From positions 68,989 through 132,988 of the forward strand of contig MU128970.1 in the NCBI GenBank assembly GCA_014904985.1: a stretch of DNA of 64,000 bases, in the 5' to 3' direction. Origin of the DNA: Hydnum rufescens UP504. Its lineage: Eukaryota; Basidiomycota; Agaricomycetes; Cantharellales; Hydnaceae. Of this stretch, positions 1-10,490 are shown piece by piece; position 1 is the first letter of the stretch; each line of letters starts with the position of its first letter. The position numbers were made by a program, and so were the translations under genes. A model generated the notes under the pieces. That model was not told where the DNA came from, searched no databases, and saw only the letters and a program-made list of their open reading frames with translations.

Positions 1-108
1 TTCCATGGATTCTGGAGCTTCACGAAGGACCTCCAGCACGCGAGTCTCAGCCGCGGCTATGGCGGAACGCAATTCTGAGTCGAGCTGGTGATCGAAAAGC
101 ACGTCCAT
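1..108 (-). CDS. 5' end of a divergent gene, probable HD1-class mating-type homeodomain gene (partial)
   Basis: The minus strand opens with an ATG at 106-108 and runs without a stop for 36 codons to the left edge, beginning MDVLFDHQLDSELRSAIAAA. The segment is Ala/Glu/Leu-rich and looks helical, as the N-terminal dimerisation region of HD1 proteins usually is. The real clue is position: it is transcribed away from the HD2-type gene that starts only 176 bases off, which is the standard agaricomycete HD1/HD2 arrangement. The homeodomain itself would lie outside the window, so the HD1 call is inference. Any other divergent neighbour would fit the sequence alone. Confidence 0.5.
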   Translation of the reverse strand, partial: MDVLFDHQLDSELRSAIAAAETRVLEVLREAPESME

Positions 109-284
109 GTTGGTAATTGAGAGGGGGACAAGTGTTGAAACGGCTGAGCTGGCCTTCAAAACTCGTTCTCACAGAACTCCGACCTTTTGTCTAACAAAAC
201 TCCGACTAAGAACAATAAGAGTTCTTATGATACTGTAATCGCATTTTTCACTGTATCATCCTTCTACAGCTCACCCCATCAGTT
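109..284. promoter_or_regulatory. Bidirectional promoter between the putative HD1 and HD2 genes
   Basis: These 176 bases separate two divergent start codons. They include pyrimidine-rich tracts on the HD2 side, a repeated motif (aactccgac and ctccgact near 176 and 200) and an AT-rich stretch near 210-255. Such short shared promoters are normal for HD1/HD2 pairs. No specific operator can be identified from the sequence. Confidence 0.4.
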
Positions 285-2333
285 ATGATGGACTTGGAAG
301 GCTTTCTTCGTCATGTGGAGTCATCGACTGTCCCCTTGCTCCAGGCCATTGCGGACCTCAACCTTCAAAGCGTTCCAATAAACAACGATAGCCCACGCGC
401 TTTGCACCTTGAGCAAAGGGCCCGAAGTGCTACTATTAAACCTCCGCGTCTCGATATAACAACCGAACTCCAGGCACTGGGACTTGATCCCTCTGTGGCG
501 GGCGAACAAGGACGACGTTTCGACGACTTGATAGAAACGGAACGCGCATCAGCGGCCAAGGATCTTTCTGAACTCGCCTACCGGATTGTGCGTGGGCCAG
601 AGATATCAGGACGCAATCTCGAGGCCCTACTTGATCGTACCGTGTTCATCGCGCAACGACAATTTGAAGAACGCGCACAGCGCACGAAAGCAACAGCGTT
701 GGAGATCGCCCGAGAACAAATCAACTTCTCCCCTCGTCACAGCCACGGCGAACATTCTGATAGTGAAAGCGATAATGGCGATATCAGAATCAATGACCCT
801 GACTCGGACTCTGAAGAGGCAGTAAATATAGAGGTGTGTACAACTTTTATCAAAGTGTGTGGATTACTGATGCGTCTCGGGCAGTGTTACTACCCGGTCT
901 TGGAAGAAATGTTCCTAAGGGGTGTTGTGAGGCCATCGCGTAATGAGAAATTAAAGCTTTCAGAACACACAGGTATCCCATATTACAATCTTGGCATTTG
1001 GGTTCGTCACGTCCATGCATGTGTTCTTTGTGTGAGACTGACTCTACGATAGTTTCAAAACCGCCGAGATCGTGGCCCTCATGCAGGTAAAGGTGAATGG
1101 ATGCGAAAGTATACGGAGAGCCGGTCGATCACGCCGGCATCTCATGTTTCCGCCACTAATGGGGCAGAGACTGACGACTCCGTATCGGACCATGGGATGT
1201 CCGAGTTTGATGAAGATGAATGGGAGACAGACCCCGAGGACGTGCCAGACTTAAACCTTCTCGAACTGGGTCCACTCGCGCCTGATCTTCCAGGATTCTC
1301 AATATCGTCATCTTCTTGCCAATCATATCCCATACCCGATCTTTCCGTGTCCGATTCTACTCCTTCCACGCCTTTTGCCTCATCATCACGAAGTATATCC
1401 TTTGGATCTTCCTCCGATTCCTTCTCTCGTACCGATTCGTCTTTCGTTTCTACTGGCGCATCCGTTTGCACAGAAAGCCCATCCCCTCTCCTCGAGCCAA
1501 GCGCTCTTATACCTTCGTTGATTTCACACGTGCGGGCCCCTTCACTGTCGCAGATCAACGTGTCTTCGCTATCATATGGTCGACTTCGGACACCAACGCC
1601 GTCCATGTCATTCTCACCCTCCGTTTCACCGTCGTTCTCCTTTTCAGACCCTCCCTCACAGTTTGGGGAACTCAGATGCGCAGCAACACGCCATCTACTG
1701 GCCCAAGTACACCTGATGAAGGACCGCGGACGCCCCCGACATCATCGTTCGAATTTGACTTTGGTCCCAATGTGCCCTTCGGCAATTCTTCGTGTCCTAA
1801 CATCCACTCCCTAACTTAGGTCTAAGTCCGGCAGTTAATGACCCATCATCAGAGACACCCCCAATGACCTTGAGATCCTTCAATTTCGAGTTTTCTCTCA
1901 CCCCTAGCCCTAATCAGGGAAAATTCAACGATGTGGATCTGTCATTTGGCTCATTCGACATCGCTCCTTACTCTTCGGTTGCCTCATTCTTTGACTCATT
2001 CAACGCAGACTTGGACACCCCTCTTCGTCTGATTCCCCGTCAGATTGTGCAAGTCCCGATCCCCACCTGTCGGACCCCCCGTCCCGTGCGGTATCACCCC
2101 TTCCTCCGCGATCTATACTATTGGACTTAGCCGGTGTCAATGAGAATAATTGGAGACCCGACCCGACCCCAGAACCCACAGAAGTGGGTTCGCAGGAGGA
2201 CACGATAGAGTCCAGGCTTCTCGCTGCTGCAGCGTCGGTAGTATCGAAGAATCCGAATCAGCAACCGCATAATCCTTCACCTTTCAAACTGGCCCTGGAT
2301 CATCCAACATCACCTCGCCAACCTCCCCACTGA
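285..2333 (+). CDS. HD2: HD2-class homeodomain mating-type transcription factor (frameshifted C-terminal half)
   Basis: A homeodomain is split by introns. Exon 1 is 285-833, intron 834-884, exon 2 885-1001, intron 1002-1052, exon 3 from 1053. Joining exons 2 and 3 creates the recognition-helix motif IWFQNRRDR, and helices 1 and 2 read PVLEEMFL and PSRNEKLKLSEHTGI. WFQNRR is the HD2 type (HD1 proteins carry a variant helix). About 190 residues lie before the homeodomain, a usual position. The Ser/Pro/Asp-rich tail, with acidic patches expected of an activation region, is readable only by shifting frame at about 1668, 1800 and 2015, each time as if one base were missing. It then ends at 2331-2333. 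HD2 proteins dimerise with HD1 from a compatible mate to switch on the dikaryotic programme. Either start (285 or 288) is possible. Confidence 0.8.
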
Positions 2334-3925
2334 TGGAACCCTCTTCCCGCTCTCGTCACCTTTGAGAGATCCTAGCCCTCATCCTTCCCCGACCTCCCCT
2401 GTGATGGGGATGTTGCCCTTCTTAAATCACGCTCTGCGTCCTCCAGTCACATGTGGATGAACTGGCTACTACGCTAATCGTACGGGTCGAAAAACCATCG
2501 TTCGCCAGTATGCACGTGGCTGCCGAGCGTGTGAGTTTGGAATGATCCCAGTCCACTGCTTCTCACACGATGCCTGGATTCGAACCGGGCCGGCACCGTC
2601 AACTGTTCTCTTCTTGATGTCTTGAAGGAACCATCAGTACCAGTAGTCGACAAAGCAACGCGTGAACGAGTGACGACTTTTTCAAGAGATATTGCTGCAA
2701 TGGATCAAGCAATGAAACCCAGACTAAATCACCTGCTTCCCTCTAATACCTCACCTTCCTACCGTTTCAACGTCCACTGCCGGTCCTCAAGATATTGAAG
2801 CACTCTAATTTTTTCCTCTGTCTAATCTCATTGCACTAGATCCTCTTCATTGCATTTAACCTCCCCCAAGTCTGCACCATTTTCTTTGGTTTCCTTGAAA
2901 TACCTTCCAGGGTCTCGCCGAAGGAATAATGTACCATTATATCTCGCTCTTTGTTTTTGGCATGGGTCTGTCTTCCTATTCTTCTTATTCCTCTTGTTGC
3001 TACCTTGGATCCATCTAGCCTCCCTCAACGTGGCACTGTGCATCATTGATCCCTCAGAACGACTTCTAGCTCTCGTCACAATTATCCTTGCTTATTTGCA
3101 TTTATTCAACTCACATTTCCCCCCTTATTTTACGACTTCATTCAATCCAGCGCCCTACATACAACAACAATGGGGAATGATTGCCATTATGTTCGCTATG
3201 GCAAATAAAAACACCGTCATTTGTTTTGTTGTGATCCACCTCTACGAACAACAAGGGTCTTCCCCGAAGAATGAAGACCTCCAAACGAAGCGTTGAGCAG
3301 CACTATTGATCGTGATCACCGTTCTTCCGGCCAATTACAAGCATACCAGGAACCAAGAAGATGTGCACTTGGACATTTAGGAAGTGCAGGGGACGACAAA
3401 CACATGGTAGGAACATGTATTGATCACGATATCATCGAGAGGTGATATTCGTCAGGCGCAACCATACCACGGTCGGGTCATCAAGAACATGCTTCTGAAA
3501 ACAAGCTTATTGATTACACAATTGTGCTAACAAGATGCGCACGTCGCAGACTTAGTGACAAATTGACAACTTCTAGCAAAGTTTGCTGGTGAAACAATAA
3601 ATCCCTGCGCAGTATAGGACAACAGGGTCGGATGGAGTCACCAGGGCGCAAGATCAATTCAGGACTTTTGTGGATTCGAAGCAGATTCAGATTCAGCATG
3701 GGTGCTACAGTTAGTGTGGTAGGAAAAATGAAACGGGGGCCACTGCTTCTATGTCAGGTTTCACTGTCAGGGTACACGATACATGGAGAGAAGACGATCC
3801 GAGGACCACTCGGCCTTGCGATATTAATACCAGAGCTTACTAAGGAGAAGGCGAGACGCCAGGGTCACGGAAATAGCATTCGAATAACATCGTGTTAAAT
3901 ACTGACGCAAGACCACACGTACAAG
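2334..3925. other. Downstream of HD2: no firm gene
   Basis: An open plus-strand frame from about 2545 to 2796 encodes a charged segment (contains DKATRERVTTFSRDIAAMDQ) and could be a displaced C-terminal end of HD2 if further single-base gaps exist. The hydrophobic 148-codon frame at 2850-3296 and the frame at 3632-3898 show no domain, and I treat them as chance. The rest is AT-richer sequence with nothing recognised. The 3' UTRs of HD2 and of the converging SEC28 gene must lie here. Confidence 0.4.
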
Positions 3926-5136
3926 CTAAGCAGCAACAGAAGAAAGCTTGAAGTTCGCTTTAAGCTGATCGAAGAGCGCCGATTTACCCTCCACATCCAC
4001 CACATACGGATGTTGCGGGAGCGTCGAACGTAAGTGCTACTCGAAAACGATTGGTGAGGGAGCCATCCTACATAGCAATCTATCGCAGCAAAATATAGAA
4101 GGGAGCACTCACTCATACGCGGCGTCCGCATCCGCCGTCTTCCCGCTTAAAAGTTTCACAACACTTTACCCACCAATGCATCCCCGCTAAGCCCACTGGA
4201 CGCAGGAGCACCACTGGTAAGACTCAGCGCCTCATCAAAAGAAGCCTCCGCCTCAGCCAAATGTCCCCTCATCAAATACGTCACGCCTTTCTTTGCAATA
4301 ATCCCCCCATTCGAAGAGGAGCCGGGCGACGACGCTGCTTCGTCGTAGATATGGTACGCAGTGTCGAGGAGCGAACCACCAGAGACAAGACCGAGCGAGG
4401 CCTCTGTGAGCTGGAGAAGTAGATCATTGTTCAGGTTACTGCTATTATTTTTGATGGCGGATTGCGCTTTCTTGGCCGCAAGGTAGATTTTCTTAGCCAG
4501 ATCAGTACGGGCTATGGAAAGGTATATCTGGACAGTGAGATGAACGCTATGACAGGTTAGTTGCCACTGGGAATTAGCATCACTGACCTAAAGCATAAGT
4601 CAGAGGACTCACCATTCGAGGTCCGATACGCCCTTGTCCGTGCCAACACCCAAAGTAGTCAAGGCTTCTTCGAGCTCGCCTTCTGCCACGAATGCGGTAG
4701 CAGCAGCGACGCGCACAACACCACTCCCTGCACCGTCTGCAGCTAGTGGATGCTCCTCGTCTTCCTCACCCTCGACCTCGATGGCCAAGTCGCGCAGTTC
4801 ATCTAGTATGGTCCCAACGTCCGATCCGGAGGATTTGGCTTGTAGGTAAGAAGCCAGAGCGCGAACGGCACGGATCGCCGGCAGAACGTCTGCTTGGACC
4901 AGATTAAAAGCAGCGGCGGGGTCATTTAGGGCAATATGGGCCCGGGCAGTGTAGAGAAGTGTTGGGACGTATTCTGGGCTGTCTGTAGGAGGTAGCGGAT
5001 TCTTTGCAACATTCTGGTATGCGCCTACAAGCCGGTGTTCAAGGTGAGGGCCGCGAAAGAGGGACAACCAAATGAGAGGCAGCTAACCCAAGTAGTATTG
5101 TGTTCTGAGATAGAAAAGAGAATCAGAGTCTGCCAT
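3926..5136 (-). CDS. SEC28: Coatomer subunit epsilon (epsilon-COP)
   Basis: This is a TPR-rich COPI subunit that stabilises alpha-COP on Golgi-derived vesicles. The start is the ATG at 5134-5136 (MADSDSLFYLRTQYYLGAYQ), obtained by splicing intron 5025-5087. The long unspliced frame that begins at 5067 is therefore not the true N-terminus. A second intron, about 4547-4612, restores the LTVQIYLSIARTDLAKK helix. TPR-like segments follow, including ALNDPAAAFNLVQ and RGHLAEAEASFDEAL. The conserved end (STLPQHPYVVDVEGK, then FDQLKANFKLSS) is in a last exon below about 4036. Two anomalies occur near the 3' end. At about 4165 the frame can be kept only by adding one base (restoring VVKLLSGK), and the last intron junction is one base out of phase. 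Family assignment is secure despite this. Confidence 0.9.
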
Positions 5137-5983
5137 TTCTTACCGGCGTCTAAACGATTGAGAGCGGAGACTCCGAAGATGAGGGTAACTATGACTGCCG
5201 GTGGTGGATCTATGCAATAGTTTCGAAATATTGAGAAACCGAAAATGTGAGCAGGATAGGTCAACGTGTTGTCACCTTAGCTTGTTGATAGTTGTTGATA
5301 CCAAGGCCGTAATCAGGTCTCGATATCAACAACTACACCCTTGAAGAGTATGCTTAGACCCAGGGGCGATACCCTCCTGGCATTCTCTAATCTCCTCACG
5401 ATGGGCTGTTCCTTCGTGAGCGACTAACACGTGAAACGTGTACAATCAATCCAATGGACCAAATTCCATCGGCAGTTTTTCGACTCGTACTGTTAAAGGC
5501 TGGAGGAAATTGTAGATGTGTCTTGAGGACGCCAGTACGCCATATACCTTATCCGAAACAATTTTGAAGTTCAAGATAATGTGGCGCCTTAGTTGTCTCA
5601 AAGGAGATGACGCCTAAGCATCTTGGACCTCGAGGATTTCAAGTTCTGAAGATGGCATCCTGACGTACGCACAGGCTAGTTCTTTTTAACATAACAGTAA
5701 CAGAACGCGAGATAGGCCTGAATTACAATCTCCGCTTTGAGGAAAATAACACCCTCGCCAATGCTGTTGTCTACTCTACCGTGCGTGGGTGGAGGTCTCC
5801 GAAGGACGCCGATCTCGCCAAATCTGCTGTCTGACAATCACGATCCAGACGCCAGCCTTGAATTCGAGTAGTATTGAAGCTTTGGCTTCAAAGCAACCTA
5901 AATCGAACTTACTGTATCGGGTGCGGCAACATGGAAATCCTGGAAATTGCCGAAAAGAGCTTCTGGTTGCCAAAAAATTTAAA
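5137..5983. promoter_or_regulatory. Shared upstream region of SEC28 and ZUO1
   Basis: About 850 bases separate two divergent housekeeping genes and must hold both promoters. Around 5283-5330 the word gttgata recurs several times on both strands (gttgatagttgttgata, then tatcaac). Nothing else stands out and no open frame is convincing. The plus frame that enters zuotin from 5789 is merely open upstream of its ATG. Confidence 0.4.
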
Positions 5984-7343
5984 ATGTCAACCATAACCAC
6001 ACTCAACTTTGAGGTGCCGGCAACGCCTTCCAGTTGGACTGTACCTCTGGCCAGGGATCTATATCATGTAAGACTTGTTCATCACTATAGGGTTCAAGTC
6101 CCTGATCTCTTCCCAGCCCCCAGACCTCGCACATTGCTGCCTGTGGGGTCTGCCTATCTCGCTCACGCGCGTCGGACGATACATAAGCGCACTCTACAGG
6201 AGGATTTCGACGAGCTGAGAGAGCAGCAACGGCAACTCGATGAAAACAGAGCCAATGGTGCTTTCAATGAGGAGGACGACCTTGGCGTCGGCGATGAAGA
6301 GGAAACCCCCGAGCTACTCGGACGCGATGCGAAGGAATGGAAGGTGATGGATTGTTGCACAATTTGTTCAATTTGCGAAACCTCATCGACTTATCATGGA
6401 ATTATAGGGCCAAGACCATTATGCTGTTCTAGGCCTCTCCAAATTCCGGTACAAGGCTACCCAAGAACAAATTAAAATTGCGCGTAAGTCCCTACGTATA
6501 TTAAGCGCCAGCGTCACCGCCTCCTCACATTGTTCAAGACCGCAAGAAGGTGCTAAAACATCATCCGGACAAGAAGGCGGGAGGGGGTGATTCCAACAAT
6601 GACCAGTTTTTCAAATGCATCCAAAAGGCGATGGAGATCCTGAGTAATCCAGAAAAGCGTCGACAATTCGACTCCGTCGACCCATACTTCGCGAGTCTCG
6701 AAGATGAAATCGACGCCTCAGACCTGGCAAAGCATGGGTTCTTTGCTGCATTCGGGCCCGTATTTGAACGGCATGCACGCTTTTCAAAGCGCTCCCCTGT
6801 CCCCTTGTTGGGAACCATCAGTGATACAAAAGCAGAGGTCGAGGAGTTTTACGATTTCTGGTATAATTTCGATTCATGGCGGAGCTTCGAGTACCACGAT
6901 AAGGAAGTAAACGAGGGAAGCGACAGGTACTTGCCAATATGCTTGAGAGGACATTGGCATTTTCGAATGACTGTTCATGTCCACAGCCGAGATGACAAGC
7001 GATTCACTGAAAAGAAGAATAAGTCTGAGCGAGCTCGACGCAAAAAGGAAGACAACACACGGCTTCGCTCTCTAGTGGACCTCGCGCTGTCTGTGGACCC
7101 CCGCATCAAACGCATCAAGCAAGAGGAGAAGGAGGAACGTGAACGGAAGAAGAACAAAGCGAAACCGAACGTGAATGCCCAGAAAGAAGAGGAGGAGAGA
7201 GCCCGGAAGGAGGCAGAAAAAATACGACAGGCGGAGGCAGAGGCTGAAGCACTAGCGAAGGCAGAGCCAAAAAGGCGAAGTTGGCGGCGGCAAACGCTGC
7301 CAAGAAGGCACGTAGGGCAGAGAAGAATGCCGCTGCATCGTAG
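5984..7343 (+). CDS. ZUO1: Zuotin, ribosome-associated J-domain co-chaperone
   Basis: Zuotin with Ssz1 forms the ribosome-associated complex that stimulates Ssb Hsp70 on nascent chains. Exons are about 5984-6343, 6408-6483, 6539-6926 and 6987-7343. The N-terminus carries the family block FDELREQQRQL and the acidic stretch before DAKEWK. The J domain follows (DHYAVLGLSKFRYKATQEQI, then HRKKVLKHHPDKK with the HPD triad), then the zuotin homology region (GPVFERHARFSKR, FYDFWYNFDSWRSFEY). The last part is a charged Lys/Glu/Arg helix that binds the ribosome. At about 7267 one base must be added; otherwise the Ala/Lys tail (KKAKLAAANAAKKARRAEKN) is lost. The corrected protein is about 393 residues and lacks the C-terminal four-helix extension of yeast Zuo1 (433 residues). 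Confidence 0.92.
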
Positions 7344-7604
7344 CTGTCTATACCTTTACCTTGCTTGACACACATTCGTCCTCTGCTTGAGACTCCCGAA
7401 ATTACATAATATTAGCGCCGAGAGTCTCCGGGGTCTTATTTTACCTTTACACGTGCGCGTAATAACATTGCTGTTGAGCCGCTGTACTGGACGATTCGAG
7501 GAAGACTGATGCGAATCTCTGCAACCGAACAAATGCCGGTCGATGGCTATTTGGCGATCGCTATGCATTAGCTGTCAACTCCGAATACTACAGTAATATC
7601 CCCC

Positions 7605-8945
7605 CAATGGAACCTCCCCTACTGTCTGCACCAACACAGCAATGGTCAAGCCTCTGCGTGGTTTTCGAGACTTTCCCGATGAGGATTTTGACCTCCACTT
7701 TCTTCCAGAAGGGAGACGATGCTGAGAGCCTGAAACCGCTTACTCCGGAGGATTTTCTAAAGTTCGCAAAAGATACTGATATGTAGAGAATGCTTGTGCT
7801 AATATTCCTGACGTCTGCCCTTGCTTTCACATAGGACTAAGTAAGGCTGCCGTTCGACAGCTGCCGTTCGACAGCTGACGCGCTACTGACAGATCCATTG
7901 GCCCTTTTACCACCAATTCACGGTCGTCACAACAGTTAAGATCCAGCCTCCGCTTTCAGAATTCAATATGTTTCCTCTTCAAACGGAGGATGGGCGAAAG
8001 GTTCTATTGAACGATTTGGACCCTGCTGTTAATGGGGTTTTTTTCTGGATCGATCGAGGCAGCAGAAGCCAGTGGGGAGTACAAGGCGTCAATGGCCTCG
8101 AGTTGGGGAGTCAGGGAAAGTGGGACCGATTCGAAATCTTACGGCCGGGAACAAAACCTTTGGGGGGTCCAGAGGCGAGCAGTTTCGAAGTCATATGGCG
8201 CCTTACACGCAAACCAGACCTAGATCCCACTCAGTTCTCCTAGGCTGTTGGGGATATCGGCCTCTTCGTTGAGTGGGTGGATATCCCAGATAAACCCGGT
8301 ACGATGTTTTCAGAATATTGTACTCCAGCTAATTGATGTATCTCGGGCCTGGGAACAAAGAAGTATGACCTCCTTAGGAATAATTGTTGGATACTGAGCA
8401 CCAGCATTTCTCATCTGACTATACGCCATTCCTTCGACCACGAATTCGATAGGGCGAGTCCATCAGAGCTGGGGCAATGAGGGTCTCACATGGGCTGATC
8501 TGGCGCCGGCCAAGTGGATCTATTCACTGGCTCGCGCTGAAGAATCGTCAACGCACGCATTGTCTTGGTGAACAAGTGTCCGCGAAAACCGCCTTCATAT
8601 ATCCTTCCTTTGGTGAGTCGAAGATCCATCACGAAGGACGCAACTAACGTGTGTTCACTAAGTCATCCTGACCGAGCAGGCTTTGGGCTTCTTTTGAAGA
8701 CTTGCGCCACTTCCTCAATGCTACCGGCAGGGTTCGCAAACCAGCCGGACGATATGTTGCATTCCATCTGCGAACGACTGTCCGTTTTAATGGCCGATTG
8801 GAGGATCGAAATCGAGGCAAATCCAAACCTGAAAGACGATTTTTATCGCTTCATTGAAGAGTTTTCTGCGATAGGCTTGTATGTCCCATTTGCGTGCAAG
8901 ATCTATCCATCCAACCTAATTCTTTCTAATGAGGACCCCCGGTGA
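7605..8945 (+). CDS. Unrecognised multi-exon gene, first part
   Basis: Several plus-strand segments look coding but belong to no family I know. One is a 59-codon frame from ATG 7605 (MEPPLLSAPTQQWSSLCVVF). Another covers about 7890-8240 and contains VLLNDLDPAVNGVFFWIDRG and FEILRPGTKPLGGPEASSFE. A third, around 8340-8440, contains KYDLLRNNCWILS, and a fourth, 8690-8945, contains DWRIEIEANPNLKDDFYRF. Stops and frame changes separate them, so introns and possibly missing bases must be assumed. The NNCW word resembles a motif of uncharacterised agaricomycete proteins. Boundaries are approximate, and this may be one gene with the next entry. Confidence 0.3.
7847..7874. repeat. Perfect 14-base tandem duplication
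   Basis: The unit ctgccgttcgacag occurs twice with no spacer, at 7847-7860 and 7861-7874, followed by a third partial ctg. It sits at what would be an exon/intron edge of the unrecognised gene. Confidence 0.85.
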
Positions 8946-10490
8946 TGGCTATGAGATCAGATATTAGATGGGCATATGCGACCACTATGGCCCTCATTTA
9001 TGAATCCATGACTTCCCATGCGGTCCCCAGTTTGCACATCGGATCCGCAGGAACACAGTATATTCGATGCATTCCTCAATATATCGAGTACTTGAAAAAA
9101 GGGAATTTGTAAGTCTTGACTTTCTCTAGTTCATTTCAATATGGCTGAACGCTGCGGTCTATCAGTCAAAATGACGATGATCTCCAAGCCATTTTTCTCG
9201 TTTCCGTTTGACTTGTACGCGTCCAGGACGGGCTAAACGAGCTTATTCGGTTGGACATGCTCTCCGTTTGGGTTCAGGTGTTCCGCCGTGAACGGTGGGC
9301 ATGCAACCACTAATTTCCGTTGGTGCATTAATTTGTCATTCACCCCAGCCGTATAAAGCGTAAGACCTGGGACGATTTTGAATTGGTGCTCTTCGAATTC
9401 TGCTTTCAGAATCCTGGGTCTCGAAAATATTTCTTGGAGAGCGACGCATTATTCCACGTCAGAGACGTGCTGATGCGCAGGTAAGATTAGCCATTCTTTC
9501 TGGGTCCGAGAGTGCCTACGTATTTCATTTTGAAAAGACCTCAAAGTCCACGCCTTATCGCTGCCTTGTATTTTATGACAACGACGGAGAGCGTCGACGA
9601 CCTGCACGACCGACTAATATCTTGTGGTGTCCTTATACCATTATCCCGATGCTTGGCATTGACGTAAGCATTCTACGTCTACATATCTGACCTTGCCATT
9701 TCACCTCCGCGGTTGCTTTAAGGAACTTTGACAATAAATACATGTCTCTGGTCCCGGAGATATTCCTCAGCGTAATAGAACATAGAAAGGGGGTGCATCT
9801 ACTGAGGACCCCTATTCTCTCTTACCTTGCTCGATCATTGAATCATCCGTTTGTGGCTTACGCAAATTGACAATGACCGTCTTATAATCCTTCCATTGGA
9901 TTTACAGGTTTTCTTTTCTTCCCTTCGTTCGATGCGAGGAAATCTTCAGGTTGTTATGTGCCCTTGGAGATCACGCGATCACGTAAGGAAGAAGTGGTGC
10001 GAGCCGGCGTGCTTCCAGGCCTTTGTCGTCTAGCACATCGTGACACCTATGAAGCAAAGTACGAGAGTCATCTTCCAACCAGACGTGTCTCTCTTTTTTC
10101 TTTCTTGGTTCTAATAGGGATCCTTTAGTTACGAGGGAATCCATTTGCTATATGAGGAGCTTCTCGTCGACATATCTCGGATTGATCCATCTCATGCCAC
10201 AGTCGTGGCTGCAGCTCGAAAACGGTACGGCCGAGGCTTCAAGATTCAAACGTGGGCGTGATTTCTATGTGATGAATTATGTCTACGTTCGGGGTCTGTC
10301 ATGGATTTTTCCTGACAACCTTCATTTGCGGCATAGTTGATACTCCCAGGACAGATGATTCTGCAGAGAGCACAAGCTGTCATGACCAGGTTGCAGATTT
10401 GAAGGCGTTACAGTATTGCAATATGTTCGTGTCATCTGTAGCGAAATTGGTTGGAGTCAATAGACAGGACTCGGTAGTGAGTTCCTGAAC
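8946..10490 (+). CDS. Unrecognised multi-exon gene, second part, helical-repeat-like
   Basis: Short exon-like blocks separated by 50-60 base introns with good GT..AG ends alternate here. One contains IYESMTSHAVPSLHIGSAGT (about 8990-9110). The next contains DGLNELIRLDMLSVWVQVFR (about 9220-9297), then WDDFELVLFEFCFQNPGSRK, PRLIAALYFMTTTESVDDLH, NKYMSLVPEIFLSVIEHRKG and EEVVRAGVLPGLCRLAHRDT. The last block reads like an armadillo/HEAT repeat, so a helical scaffold protein is the best guess. The end near 10490 is where the open frame stops. No function can be given, and in-frame stops between blocks leave open that the gene is damaged. Confidence 0.28.

Noticed and set aside
2576..2586. GGATTCGAACC, the reverse complement of a tRNA B box
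   Set aside because: No A box, acceptor stem or full T arm could be built on the minus strand around it; the T stem has a mismatch and the 7-base ends do not pair.
2850..3296. 148-codon hydrophobic open frame on the plus strand
   Set aside because: It has an AT-rich, low-complexity hydrophobic composition, no domain and no splice context. It overlaps a minus frame of equal merit; probably chance.
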